A DNA stretch of 64,000 nt, taken from Prauserella flavalba. Its GTDB lineage: Bacteria; Actinomycetota; Actinomycetes; Mycobacteriales; Pseudonocardiaceae. Below the pieces are notes generated by a model, which saw nothing but the letters and a program-made list of their open reading frames with translations, had not been told where the DNA came from and did not search any database. The position numbers and the translations under genes are program-made. The stretch is taken from positions 1 to 64,000 of the forward strand of contig NZ_MASU01000021.1 of the NCBI RefSeq assembly GCF_003202235.1, given 5' to 3'. Shown here in pieces: positions 8,570 to 16,168 of this stretch (its first letter is position 1; the number at the start of each line of letters is the position of its first letter).

Positions 8570-9456
8570 CAGCGGTTCTCCTTTGGCGCGGCGGGCAGCG
8601 TGGGGTCGGTGATCGCGGAATAGGAACCCGGCCGGCGTGCGCCGAAGATGCTCACCTCGTACTCCCCTGGGGTGAACACGAGATTCTTGGTGCGGGCTCG
8701 TTCGAGCTGGACCTCGGCGATGAACGTGCCCACCTCGTCACCCGCGTCGAGAACGATGTCGGCGTCGGGGCCGACGATCTGGCTCCGGCCCAGAAAGCGC
8801 AGGCCCGCTTCCTCGTCCGGCCGGTCCGCGATCGCGAGGAAGACCCTGTTCTCCCAGGCCCGCACACGCGTGGCGAGCTCGGCCAACAGCGTCGCGGACG
8901 CCGGCCACGCTGTCGGCATGACGATGATGTCCGCGCCTGCGAGTGCGAGCTCGCGGGCAGACTCCGGGAATCGCAGATCGAAGCAGATCATCATGCCGAC
9001 CCGGCCGAATGGCGTGTCGAACACCCGGGGGGCGCCGTCGCTGCCCGGTGCGACGAATCGATCCGCTCCCATGAACGGAATGTGCTGCTTGCGGTAGTGG
9101 TGACGTGCTCCGTTGGGGGCGAACGCCAGGGCCGTGTTGTAGACCTGCCCGTCAGCCCCGCGCTCCAGGAGACCGAGCACGGCGTGGACCCCGGTCTCGC
9201 TCACGGCGTGACGGAGGGGGCGCAGCGCCGGGTCGTCGAGAGGCAGGGCGGCCCGCCGCACGGCGTCCTCGTCGTCGAACACGTAACCGTGCAGGTAGCA
9301 CTCGGGGAAGATGAGCAGGTCGACCCCCTGCTCCCCCGCGCTGACGATCTCGGCGAGCGCCGAGTCGATGTTGGCGGCGACATCGCCGAGTACGCTGCCG
9401 CGCTGTACCAGCCCAACGCGCGAGGTCCCCGGCGAGGTCGGTCCGGGAGCAGGCAT
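8569..9456 (-). CDS. Carbon-nitrogen hydrolase (nitrilase superfamily)
   Basis: About 295 residues from ATG 9456. The Glu-Lys-Cys triad of the superfamily is present: FPECYLHGY (Glu), HYRKQHIPF (Lys) and MMICFDLRFPE (Cys). These enzymes cleave amides, nitriles or carbamoyl groups. The open frame extends upstream to 9747, but that part runs through the palindromic operators and the start of the divergent MFS gene, so the shorter start is chosen. It is the first gene of the hydrolase-dehydratase-gntR set. The link between amide hydrolysis and sugar-acid dehydration is unclear; a lactam or amide of a sugar acid would be one explanation. Confidence 0.85.
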   Translation of the reverse strand: MPAPGPTSPGTSRVGLVQRGSVLGDVAANIDSALAEIVSAGEQGVDLLIFPECYLHGYVFDDEDAVRRAALPLDDPALRPLRHAVSETGVHAVLGLLERGADGQVYNTALAFAPNGARHHYRKQHIPFMGADRFVAPGSDGAPRVFDTPFGRVGMMICFDLRFPESARELALAGADIIVMPTAWPASATLLAELATRVRAWENRVFLAIADRPDEEAGLRFLGRSQIVGPDADIVLDAGDEVGTFIAEVQLERARTKNLVFTPGEYEVSIFGARRPGSYSAITDPTLPAAPKENR

Positions 9457-9491
9457 ACCGGTCAGGGTTGAGGAGAACACGTCGATGATCC

Positions 9492-9515
9492 TGACATGCT
9501 GCATGCAGCATGTCA
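9492..9515. promoter_or_regulatory. Operator 1: perfect 24-bp palindrome
   Basis: TGACATGCTGCA is followed directly by its exact reverse complement. The site lies 36 bp upstream of the hydrolase ATG and 105 bp upstream of the MFS start, in the divergent promoter. A second, nearly identical copy lies 5 bp away. The likely ligand is the FCD-type GntR protein of this locus, by inference. Confidence 0.75.
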
Positions 9516-9520
9516 AAGCT

Positions 9521-9544
9521 TGACGTGCTGCATGCAGCATGTCA
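9521..9544. promoter_or_regulatory. Operator 2: near-perfect 24-bp palindrome
   Basis: A second copy of the palindrome with one changed base (TGACGTGCTGCA for TGACATGCTGCA). Centre-to-centre distance to the first is 29 bp, nearly three helical turns, which favours cooperative binding on one DNA face. Confidence 0.75.
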
Positions 9545-9619
9545 GAGTCCGCTCGCTCGTTGAACCTCGCGCGACGGCGCGCGACCGGGTCCGCAGCCCA
9601 ACGGGCCGGAGAGAAGGGT

Positions 9620-10981
9620 GTGACAGAGTTGACCACCACAGAACGAACCGACGAGCAGCGTCGCGAGCTCTCGAAAAGAATCTTCCGCAGAATCGTGCCG
9701 CTGCTGTGCGTGGTGTATGTGATCAGCTTCCTGGACCGGACGAACATCGGCTTCGCGAAGGACCGCCTCGAAGTCGATCTCGGGATCTCCGCCGCGGCAT
9801 ACGGACTGGGCGCCGGTCTGTTCTTCCTGACCTACGCCTTGTTCGAGGTACCGAGCAACCTGCTGATGCGCAAGGTCGGCGCCAAATGGTGGATCGCCCG
9901 AATCATGATCACGTGGGGCCTGCTCTCCAGCGCTACCGCGTTCGTGCAGGGCGAGATCTCGTTCTACGTCCTCCGGTTGCTGCTCGGCGCGGCAGAGGCC
10001 GGGCTTTTTCCCGGCGTGATCTTGTACTTCACGTACTGGTTCACCCGTGCCGAACGAGCCAAGGCCAACGGGTACTTCCTGCTCGGCGCCTCGATCGCCA
10101 ACATCGTCGGCTCCCCGCTCGCCGGCGTGCTGCTGAGCCTCGACGGGCTCGGCGGCCTGCACGGCTGGCAATGGCTGTTCATCGTCGAAGGCATTCCCGC
10201 GGTCGTGCTCGCCTTCGTCGTACTCCGGGCATTGCCGAACTCCCCGCACAGCGCATCGTGGGTCACCGAGGAGGAAGCGCGCGATCTCCAGGCTCGGCTG
10301 GACGCCGAGGCCGACGTCGCACAAGACCGGAAGGGTCATAACCCCGTCATGCGGATCCTGCGGGACGGGCAGATCCTCCTCGCGATCGCGGTCTACTTCT
10401 GCCACCAGGTGGCGATCTACGCCGTGGCCTACTTCCTGCCCAGCATCATCGGCAGTGCCCAGTCACTGAGTCCGATTCAGACGGGTTTGCTCAGCATGCT
10501 TCCCTGGCTCGCCTCCGGCATCGGGGCACTGTTGCTGCCACGGCTGGCCACGACCGCGTCCCGTGCTCGGCTGCTCATCGCGTCGGCCTTGATCGTCATG
10601 GCGGCGGGTTTCGTCCTCGGACTCGTCACCGGCCCGGTGTTCGGTCTCATCGGCATGTGCATCTCCGGATTCGCCTTCTGGTGCGTCAACTCCACGATCT
10701 TCACCTTCCCCGCCTCCCGGCTCACCGGTGCGGCCCTCGCGGGCGGTCTCGCGTTCGTCAACTCCTGTGGCATTCTCGGCGGCTTCGTGGGTCCCTACCT
10801 CATGGGACTCATCGAGAACGCCACCGGCAACCCCTCCTCAGGCCTCTGGGCCGTCGCCGCGCTGCTCCTGATCGGGGCCGGGCTGACCATGCTGCTCCGG
10901 CAAGGACACGAACGTCCCAAGGCCGAAACTTTGGGCCACAAAACCAATCCAGCGTTGGACTACAACCAGTCCGGCGGGTGA
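9620..10981 (+). CDS. MFS transporter, anion:cation symporter type
   Basis: About 453 residues from GTG 9620, which has GGAGAGAAG just upstream; the longer frame from 9539 would begin inside operator 2. Twelve membrane segments are expected. The marks of the ACS family are present: FLDRTNIGFAK after helix 1, EVPSNLLMRKVGAKWWIARIM and GAAEAGLFPGVILY. Family members import organic anions such as glucarate/galactarate, tartrate and phthalate. Position opposite a sugar-acid dehydratase and upstream of kdgD points to sugar-acid uptake. The shared divergent promoter holds the two palindromes. Confidence 0.88.
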   Translation: MTELTTTERTDEQRRELSKRIFRRIVPLLCVVYVISFLDRTNIGFAKDRLEVDLGISAAAYGLGAGLFFLTYALFEVPSNLLMRKVGAKWWIARIMITWGLLSSATAFVQGEISFYVLRLLLGAAEAGLFPGVILYFTYWFTRAERAKANGYFLLGASIANIVGSPLAGVLLSLDGLGGLHGWQWLFIVEGIPAVVLAFVVLRALPNSPHSASWVTEEEARDLQARLDAEADVAQDRKGHNPVMRILRDGQILLAIAVYFCHQVAIYAVAYFLPSIIGSAQSLSPIQTGLLSMLPWLASGIGALLLPRLATTASRARLLIASALIVMAAGFVLGLVTGPVFGLIGMCISGFAFWCVNSTIFTFPASRLTGAALAGGLAFVNSCGILGGFVGPYLMGLIENATGNPSSGLWAVAALLLIGAGLTMLLRQGHERPKAETLGHKTNPALDYNQSGG

Positions 10982-10991
10982 ACTGCGTGGC

Positions 10992-11022
10992 TCAGCCATC
11001 CGACATGCTGCCGCATGGCTGA
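10992..11022 (+). terminator. Possible terminator hairpin after the MFS gene
   Basis: TCAGCCAT (10992-10999) is complementary to ATGGCTGA (11015-11022) across a 15-nt loop, 10 bases after the MFS stop. There is no T-tract, so function as a terminator is uncertain. Confidence 0.35.
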
Positions 11023-11109
11023 CCCTCGCACCCACATCTCGCAGGAGACTTCGACTTTTCGCCTTGCCCCGCGGTCACCGCACCAGACCAACGTTCGGGA
11101 GGCCAGAGG

Positions 11110-11994
11110 ATGATGTCGTTCGCGCAGTTGCGCTGTTTCGTCGCCGTCGCCGAGGAGTTGCATTTCGGCCGCGCCGCCCAGCGGCTGCAGATGACACAAC
11201 CTCCGTTGAGCCGTCAGATCGGGCTGCTCGAGCAGGAACTGGGAGTTTCGTTGGTTGACCGGTCCCGCCGATCGATCCGGCTGACCAGGGCAGGAGCCGC
11301 GTTCCTGGACGAAGCCCGGCAGTTGCTCCGCGGTGCCGAGCGCGCCGCGGAGACCGCCCGGTTGATGTCCACCGGCCAGATCGGCCGGCTGGCAATCGGG
11401 TTCACCGCAGCCAGCGCCTACCGGAACCTGGGTCGTGTCCTACGGCAGTTTCAGCGACGACTGCCAGAGATCGAGATCTCGCTGACGGAGATGGTCAGCG
11501 GTGCCCAGCTGGACGCTGTCTCGAACGGGACCCTGGACTTCGCCATGATCCGCCCGCCGGTCCGGCGCGATGACATTGAGTCACGGATCCTCCACAGTGA
11601 AGCACTGGTCGCCGCCGTGCCCTGCGGTGACGCTCTCGCTCAGGCCAGCGAATCGCTGACACCCGCCGACCTCGACGGCCGGGATCTGATCATGTACCGG
11701 CCACCCGAGGCGAGGTACTTCCACGACCTACTCACCCGGATTTTTCATGATGCCGAGGTTTTTCCTCGTTTTCCCCACTACCTCGCACAGATCCACTCCA
11801 TGCTGGCCCTCGTCAACGCCGACCTCGGGGTTGCGCTCGTGCCGGAAGCCGCCGCGCAGCTGCGGTATCCCGGTGTCGAGTTCCGCGCGATCCGCCTCCC
11901 CGATTGGGGGCGAGTCGAGCTGGCGATCGCTTGGCGACGAGACAACGAGAACCCCGCTCTCACTGCGGCGTTGAGCGCGCTGGTCCCTGATTGA
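11110..11994 (+). CDS. LysR-family transcriptional regulator
   Basis: A 294-residue activator or repressor. The N-terminal winged helix (residues 1-65) is typical: FVAVAEELHFGRAAQRLQMTQ, then LSRQIGLLEQELG. A type-2 periplasmic-binding-like effector domain starts at about residue 92 (GRLAIGFTAAS). The start is ATG 11110 or 11113. It lies between the MFS gene and kdgD, all in the same direction, so it probably senses a sugar acid or catabolic intermediate and controls kdgD or itself. The 263 bp after it carry small inverted repeats such as TCGGA(N4)TCCGA at 12125-12138. Confidence 0.9.
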   Translation: MMSFAQLRCFVAVAEELHFGRAAQRLQMTQPPLSRQIGLLEQELGVSLVDRSRRSIRLTRAGAAFLDEARQLLRGAERAAETARLMSTGQIGRLAIGFTAASAYRNLGRVLRQFQRRLPEIEISLTEMVSGAQLDAVSNGTLDFAMIRPPVRRDDIESRILHSEALVAAVPCGDALAQASESLTPADLDGRDLIMYRPPEARYFHDLLTRIFHDAEVFPRFPHYLAQIHSMLALVNADLGVALVPEAAAQLRYPGVEFRAIRLPDWGRVELAIAWRRDNENPALTAALSALVPD

Positions 11995-12172
11995 AAATAG
12001 CCGGTACGCCATGGCGACTCGCTATTCCGTAATTTACAAGCGATACCTGAAATTTCAGGAAATCGTACGTTTGAGCCACTGAAAACCTCGGTTCCGCTCA
12101 CCCGGACCGTCCGGAAACCACACGTCGGATGCGTCCGATCCATTCTTTGTATCGGTACATCCGAAAGTTGTG

Positions 12173-12202
12173 TTGGACTTGTTTTGGTCGCTTCCCTAAC
12201 GT
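12173..12202 (+). promoter_or_regulatory. Possible kdgD promoter
   Basis: TTGGAC (12173-12178) and TAACGT (12197-12202) with an 18-bp spacer resemble a housekeeping promoter 56 bp before the kdgD ATG. Upstream lie TGTA(N4)TACA at about 12148-12159 and TCGGA(N4)TCCGA, which could be regulator sites. This is inferred from weak matches only. Confidence 0.3.
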
Positions 12203-12257
12203 CGACTCGACACGTCCACAAATCCCCCGCCCTCACGGCACAAGGAGTTCAGCGCCG

Positions 12258-13208
12258 ATGCCCGTGTTCACCCCGACCGAACTGGCCGAGCGACTCGGCT
12301 CTGGGTTGCTGTCGTTCCCGGTCACCCATTTCACGCAGGATCTCGCCTTCGACGAGCCTGCTTATCGGGACAACATCGTACGACTCGGCAAGTACGACGT
12401 CGCAGGCCTGTTCGCCGCAGGCGGGACGGGCGAGTTCTTCTCGCTGACGCCGGCCGAGATCGGCGCTGTCGTCCGGGCGGCTGTAGAGAGCGCCACTCCG
12501 GAAACCCCCATCGTGGCCCCGGCGGGCTACGGCACGGCGCAGGCGGTTTCCCTGGCCCGCGACGCCGAGGCCAATGGCGCGGACGGGCTGCTACTGTTCC
12601 CGCCCTACCTCACGGAGTCCTCTCAGGAAGGTCTGGCCGAGCACGTCCGCGCGGTTTGCGGTGCCACCTCGCTCGGTGTCGTCATTTACAGTCGGGCCAA
12701 TGCTGTCTTCGAGCCGGAGACCGTGGCCGCTCTCGCAGCCGACTGTCCGAACTTGATCGGCGTCAAGGACGGCGTGGGGAACGTGGAGACGCTGACCCGC
12801 ATCCACGCACTCCTCGGAGACCGGTTGGTCTACATTGGCGGGCTGCCGACGGCTGAGACGTTCGCGCTGCCGTACCTGGAGCTGGGCGTCACCACGTACA
12901 GTTCAGCCATCTTCAACTTTCTGCCCGAGTTCGCGCTCGACTTCTACGCCGCGGCACGGCGCGGCGACAAAGCCCGGGTCCGTCGATTGCTCGCTGAGGT
13001 CGTGCTGCCCTACACAGCGATCCGTGACCGCCGCGCCGGTTACGCGGTGAGCATCGTCAAGGCAGGCATGGACGTCACCGGATTCCCGGCAGGACTTGTC
13101 CGGTCGCCGTTGACCGACCTGGACACCGACGAGCGCGCGCGGCTAGCCGCGATTGTCACGCGGGCCGAGGCCGCGCTCGGGGACACCTCCACTTTGAACA
13201 CGCCTTAG
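12258..13208 (+). CDS. kdgD: 5-dehydro-4-deoxyglucarate dehydratase
   Basis: About 316 residues of the DapA/NAL (class I aldolase) superfamily. It converts 5-dehydro-4-deoxy-glucarate to 2-oxoglutarate semialdehyde with loss of water and CO2, in glucarate/galactarate use. Visible marks are [34 protein letters not shown] and [10 protein letters not shown], where the Lys is the Schiff-base residue. The start is ATG 12258 with AAGGAG 10 bp upstream; the frame is open to 12129 but the extension is not protein-like. With the MFS transporter and IlvD/Edd dehydratase it forms a sugar-acid locus. A semialdehyde dehydrogenase would be needed next, but none is intact here. Confidence 0.85.
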   Translation: MPVFTPTELAERLGSGLLSFPVTHFTQDLAFDEPAYRDNIVRLGKYDVAGLFAAGGTGEFFSLTPAEIGAVVRAAVESATPETPIVAPAGYGTAQAVSLARDAEANGADGLLLFPPYLTESSQEGLAEHVRAVCGATSLGVVIYSRANAVFEPETVAALAADCPNLIGVKDGVGNVETLTRIHALLGDRLVYIGGLPTAETFALPYLELGVTTYSSAIFNFLPEFALDFYAAARRGDKARVRRLLAEVVLPYTAIRDRRAGYAVSIVKAGMDVTGFPAGLVRSPLTDLDTDERARLAAIVTRAEAALGDTSTLNTP

Positions 13209-13419
13209 GCAGCCTGCTCCCGGCTGTAACCCTTCCATCGTTGTGAGGACCAATGACACCGCAATCACGGCTATCGGCAGTGCCGCGCGAGTACTCCGTT
13301 GCACCAGCCCGCCCAGCAGGGTGCTCCCTGGCTGCCGACGACCAGCGTCGCCGGCAGCCGATGCCCTTCCACCGGCGGCGGCGCCCGCAAGCGCAGGGTC
13401 GTGATGGAGGGCTGCCGCG
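13209..13419. other. Intergenic stretch, nothing identified
   Basis: It lies between kdgD and the ABC permease. An open frame from ATG 13253 to just before the permease reads as Arg/Pro-rich and has no recognisable domain. The promoter of the ABC operon is presumably here, but I cannot place it. Confidence 0.4.
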
Positions 13420-14268
13420 GTGACCACCTCTGAAATCAGTTCGGACGACGTGCGCCGGTCGGCGCCCGAGGCCATGCTCGTCGGTCAGAAGCCCCGAAGG
13501 CGGCGCCTTGGCCGCGAATCGGTTGCGGCTGGGGCGAAGGCGGTCGCCGGCCTCATCGGGATCTTCGCTCTGTGGCAGGTTCTCGTCGTAGTTCTGGATC
13601 CACCGGAGTTCCTTCTCGTCGGGCCGATTTCTGCGTTCGCCGAGTTGCTCGAGCGGCCGGGGTACTTCGCGAGCAACACCTTCATCACGTTGCAGGAAGC
13701 GCTCGCCGGCTTCGCGCTCGGGACCGCACTGGGAGTCTTGTGCGGCGCGGCGTTGCATTACTCGACGACTGTGCGAAGTTTTCTCTACCCCGCGCTCATC
13801 GCGATCGACACAATCCCGAAGGTGGCGCTCGCGCCGCTGTTCATCGTGTGGTTCGGGTTCGGCTTCGAATCGAAGGCCTTCGTGGCCATGGCCATCGCGT
13901 TCTTCCCGCTGGTGATCAACACCTACGACGGCCTGAGGTCCGTGCCTCACGAGCTCCAGGAGCTCGCCCGCATCAACAAGGCATCGCGGTGGAAGAAGAT
14001 GACGAAGATCGAGTTCATCTATGCGATCCCGGCGATCTTCTCCGGAGCGAAGATCTCGATCTCGCTGGCTGTGGGCGGCGCCGTAGTCGGCGAGTTCATC
14101 GCCGGCTCACAGGGGCTCGGTTACGTGATCCTGCTCGCCAACAGCCAGGTGGACCTGCCGTCGATGTTCGCGGCCTTCATCGTCCTCGCGGTCATCGCGC
14201 TGGCGTTGTTCTTCATCGTCGATCGCGCGGGACGCAAGCTCTTCCCGTGGAAGAACCACTCGAGGTGA
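13420..14268 (+). CDS. ABC transporter permease, SsuC/TauC type
   Basis: A 282-residue inner-membrane permease with about six helices. The BPD_transp_1 core is present, with the EAA-like loop ELQELARINKASRWKKMTKIEF, which contacts the ATPase. The phrases DTIPKVALAPLFIVWFGFG and VGEFIAGSQGLGYVILLA are typical of importers for nitrate, sulfonate, taurine or thiamine-precursor-like molecules. GTG start. The binding protein gene follows after 9 bp, then the ATPase gene, giving a complete importer. The substrate is unknown. Confidence 0.92.
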   Translation: MTTSEISSDDVRRSAPEAMLVGQKPRRRRLGRESVAAGAKAVAGLIGIFALWQVLVVVLDPPEFLLVGPISAFAELLERPGYFASNTFITLQEALAGFALGTALGVLCGAALHYSTTVRSFLYPALIAIDTIPKVALAPLFIVWFGFGFESKAFVAMAIAFFPLVINTYDGLRSVPHELQELARINKASRWKKMTKIEFIYAIPAIFSGAKISISLAVGGAVVGEFIAGSQGLGYVILLANSQVDLPSMFAAFIVLAVIALALFFIVDRAGRKLFPWKNHSR

Positions 14269-14277
14269 CCGCGCGGG

Positions 14278-15315
14278 ATGGAGGCACGGATGCGGGACTC
14301 ACGCCGTTGGATCGCTGTGGCAACGGGCGTGGCGCTGCTCATGGCCCTCGCCGCCTGCGGAAGCAAGAGTGGGAGGGACTCGATGACCCTCATGCTCGAC
14401 GTCGGATATCTCCCGAAGCACGCACTGTTCGTCTCGGCCGTCGAGCGGGGCTTCTTCGAGGCGGAAGGCATCGACCTCACGGTGATGCCGGGTTCGGGAT
14501 CGACCAACACGGTCACCTCCGTCGATGCCGGCAAGGTGGACGCCGGGTGGGCGGATTTCGGGGCGACGATCATCAGCCAGGGCCAGGGTGCCGACGTCAA
14601 ACAGGTCAACCTGCTGCAGGCCAGGTCCGCCTACGCGGTGGTGGCCCTCGCCGACACCGGCATCTCCAGCTGGAAGGACCTGCGGGGTAAGACAGTCGCG
14701 ACCGAAGGAGCCGGCGCGATGACCGCGATGTGGCCGTTCGCGATGAGCAAACTGGGGTTCAAGGAGGGCGACGTCAACGTCGTTCACGCCTCGAGCGGAT
14801 CGAAGATCCCCGGGCTGCTGGCCGGACAGTGGGACGCGAACCTTGCTCTGTACGTGTCCGACCAACCGGCCATCGACGCGCTCGACCGGCAAGCCGTGGT
14901 CCTGAAGTGGTCCGAGCTGGGCATCGATCTCTATGGCAACGGGATCGTCGTCTCCAACGAGAAACTCAGGGCCGATCCCGCCCAGGTGAAGAGGTTCAAC
15001 CGCGCGATGCAGAAGGGTTACCTCTGGGCGTGCGGGCATCCCGCCGAGGCCGCACACGACTTCCAGAAGGAAGTCTCGGGCTTCAAGGACAGGACCATCA
15101 TCCTCGCGATCAACGAGCAGTGCTCCCTCACCTGGGGCGAGGGCGCCTCGGCGAGCAAGTTCGGGGTCATGGACGACGCCGGTGCCCAGGAGATGCTCGA
15201 CGTCGCCCACCAGTTCCTCGGCCTGAGCCCCGACAGCGACCTCACCACAGCCAGCGTGTACAGCAACGACTACCTCGAACCGTTGCAGCGCGACGAGACC
15301 ATCCAAACACCGTGA
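14278..15315 (+). CDS. ABC transporter substrate-binding lipoprotein, NMT1/THI5-like
   Basis: A 345-residue binding protein anchored as a lipoprotein: a basic start (RDSRRW), a hydrophobic stretch, and lipobox LAAC with Cys at about residue 27. The NMT1/THI5 fold is seen in DVGYLPKHALFVSAVERGFFEAEGIDLTV and DAGWADFGATIIS. A second ATG at 14290, preceded by GGAGG, would give a more typical signal peptide. It captures the ligand for the neighbouring permease and ATPase. The family binds pyrimidine precursors, sulfonates, nitrate and other small molecules. Confidence 0.9.
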   Translation: MEARMRDSRRWIAVATGVALLMALAACGSKSGRDSMTLMLDVGYLPKHALFVSAVERGFFEAEGIDLTVMPGSGSTNTVTSVDAGKVDAGWADFGATIISQGQGADVKQVNLLQARSAYAVVALADTGISSWKDLRGKTVATEGAGAMTAMWPFAMSKLGFKEGDVNVVHASSGSKIPGLLAGQWDANLALYVSDQPAIDALDRQAVVLKWSELGIDLYGNGIVVSNEKLRADPAQVKRFNRAMQKGYLWACGHPAEAAHDFQKEVSGFKDRTIILAINEQCSLTWGEGASASKFGVMDDAGAQEMLDVAHQFLGLSPDSDLTTASVYSNDYLEPLQRDETIQTP

Positions 15316-15335
15316 CAGCCGCGACGGAGAGTCAC

Positions 15336-16115
15336 ATGAACAACGAGTACGCCATCTCGGTCAACAACGTGGGCAAGACCTACCGGTCCAAGGACGGCCA
15401 CGACAACACGGTGCTCAAGAATCTGGACTTCCATGTGAAGCCCGGTGAGTTCGTCTCGATCGTCGGGCAGTCCGGAAGCGGGAAGACGACGCTGCTCAAG
15501 ACGATCTCCGGCCTGCAGGAGCTCACGGAGGGCGAGATCCGGGTCAAGGGCAGGCTGATCAGCGAGGGGCTCGAAGACATCGCGATGGTGTTCCAAGCTC
15601 CGGTGCTCCTACCGTGGCGAAACAACATCGACAACGTGCTCCTGCCCCTCGAGTTCCGCGGGACACGGACCGACGAGTCACGCCGCTACGCCCAGGAACT
15701 CCTGGAGATGGTCGGACTGGGCGGCAAGGCCACGCGCTATTCCTACGAGCTCAGCGGCGGAATGCAGCAGCGAGTCGCCATCTGTCGCGCGCTGGTCTCC
15801 CACCCCGAACTGCTGCTCATGGACGAACCTTTCGGCGCGCTCGACGCGATGACCCGCGACTCGATGAACTTCGAGATCCAACGGATCTGGCAGAGCACGG
15901 GCTGCAGCGTCCTCTTCGTCACGCACAGCATTCCCGAGGCAGTCTGGCTCGGTGACCGGGTGGTCGTTGTGGGCGACCGCCCCGGCCGGATCGTCGCCGA
16001 CATCTCGATCGACTTTCCGCGGCCCCGGAACAAGGAGCACAGGTTCTCCGCGGCCTTCTCCGACTACGTGACGGAGATCGAATCCCATATCGGTGTCACG
16101 GCCGGGATCAGCTGA
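15336..16115 (+). CDS. ABC transporter ATP-binding protein, nitrate/sulfonate type
   Basis: A 259-residue ATPase. Walker A is GQSGSGKTTLLKTI, the Q-loop is MVFQAPVLLPWRN, the signature is ELSGGMQQRVAICRA, Walker B is LLLMDEPFGALD and the switch His is in VTHSIPEAVWLGDR. The FQAPVLLPWR form is typical of SsuB/TauB. It starts at ATG 15336, 20 bp after the binding-protein gene; the frame is open far upstream but that part overlaps the binding-protein gene. Confidence 0.93.
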   Translation: MNNEYAISVNNVGKTYRSKDGHDNTVLKNLDFHVKPGEFVSIVGQSGSGKTTLLKTISGLQELTEGEIRVKGRLISEGLEDIAMVFQAPVLLPWRNNIDNVLLPLEFRGTRTDESRRYAQELLEMVGLGGKATRYSYELSGGMQQRVAICRALVSHPELLLMDEPFGALDAMTRDSMNFEIQRIWQSTGCSVLFVTHSIPEAVWLGDRVVVVGDRPGRIVADISIDFPRPRNKEHRFSAAFSDYVTEIESHIGVTAGIS

Positions 16116-16168
16116 CCGACGCCGCCTCGCACCAGTCGAATATCGACAGCGACACAAGAGGAGTACGA

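Noticed and set aside
9457-9747. N-terminal extension of the nitrilase-family hydrolase
   Set aside because: It would run through the palindromic operators and the start of the divergent MFS gene, and it reads as low-complexity, not as part of the family.
14730-15335. Long upstream extension of the ABC ATPase frame
   Set aside because: It overlaps the binding-protein gene in another frame; the ATPase has a good ATG at 15336 and family length.
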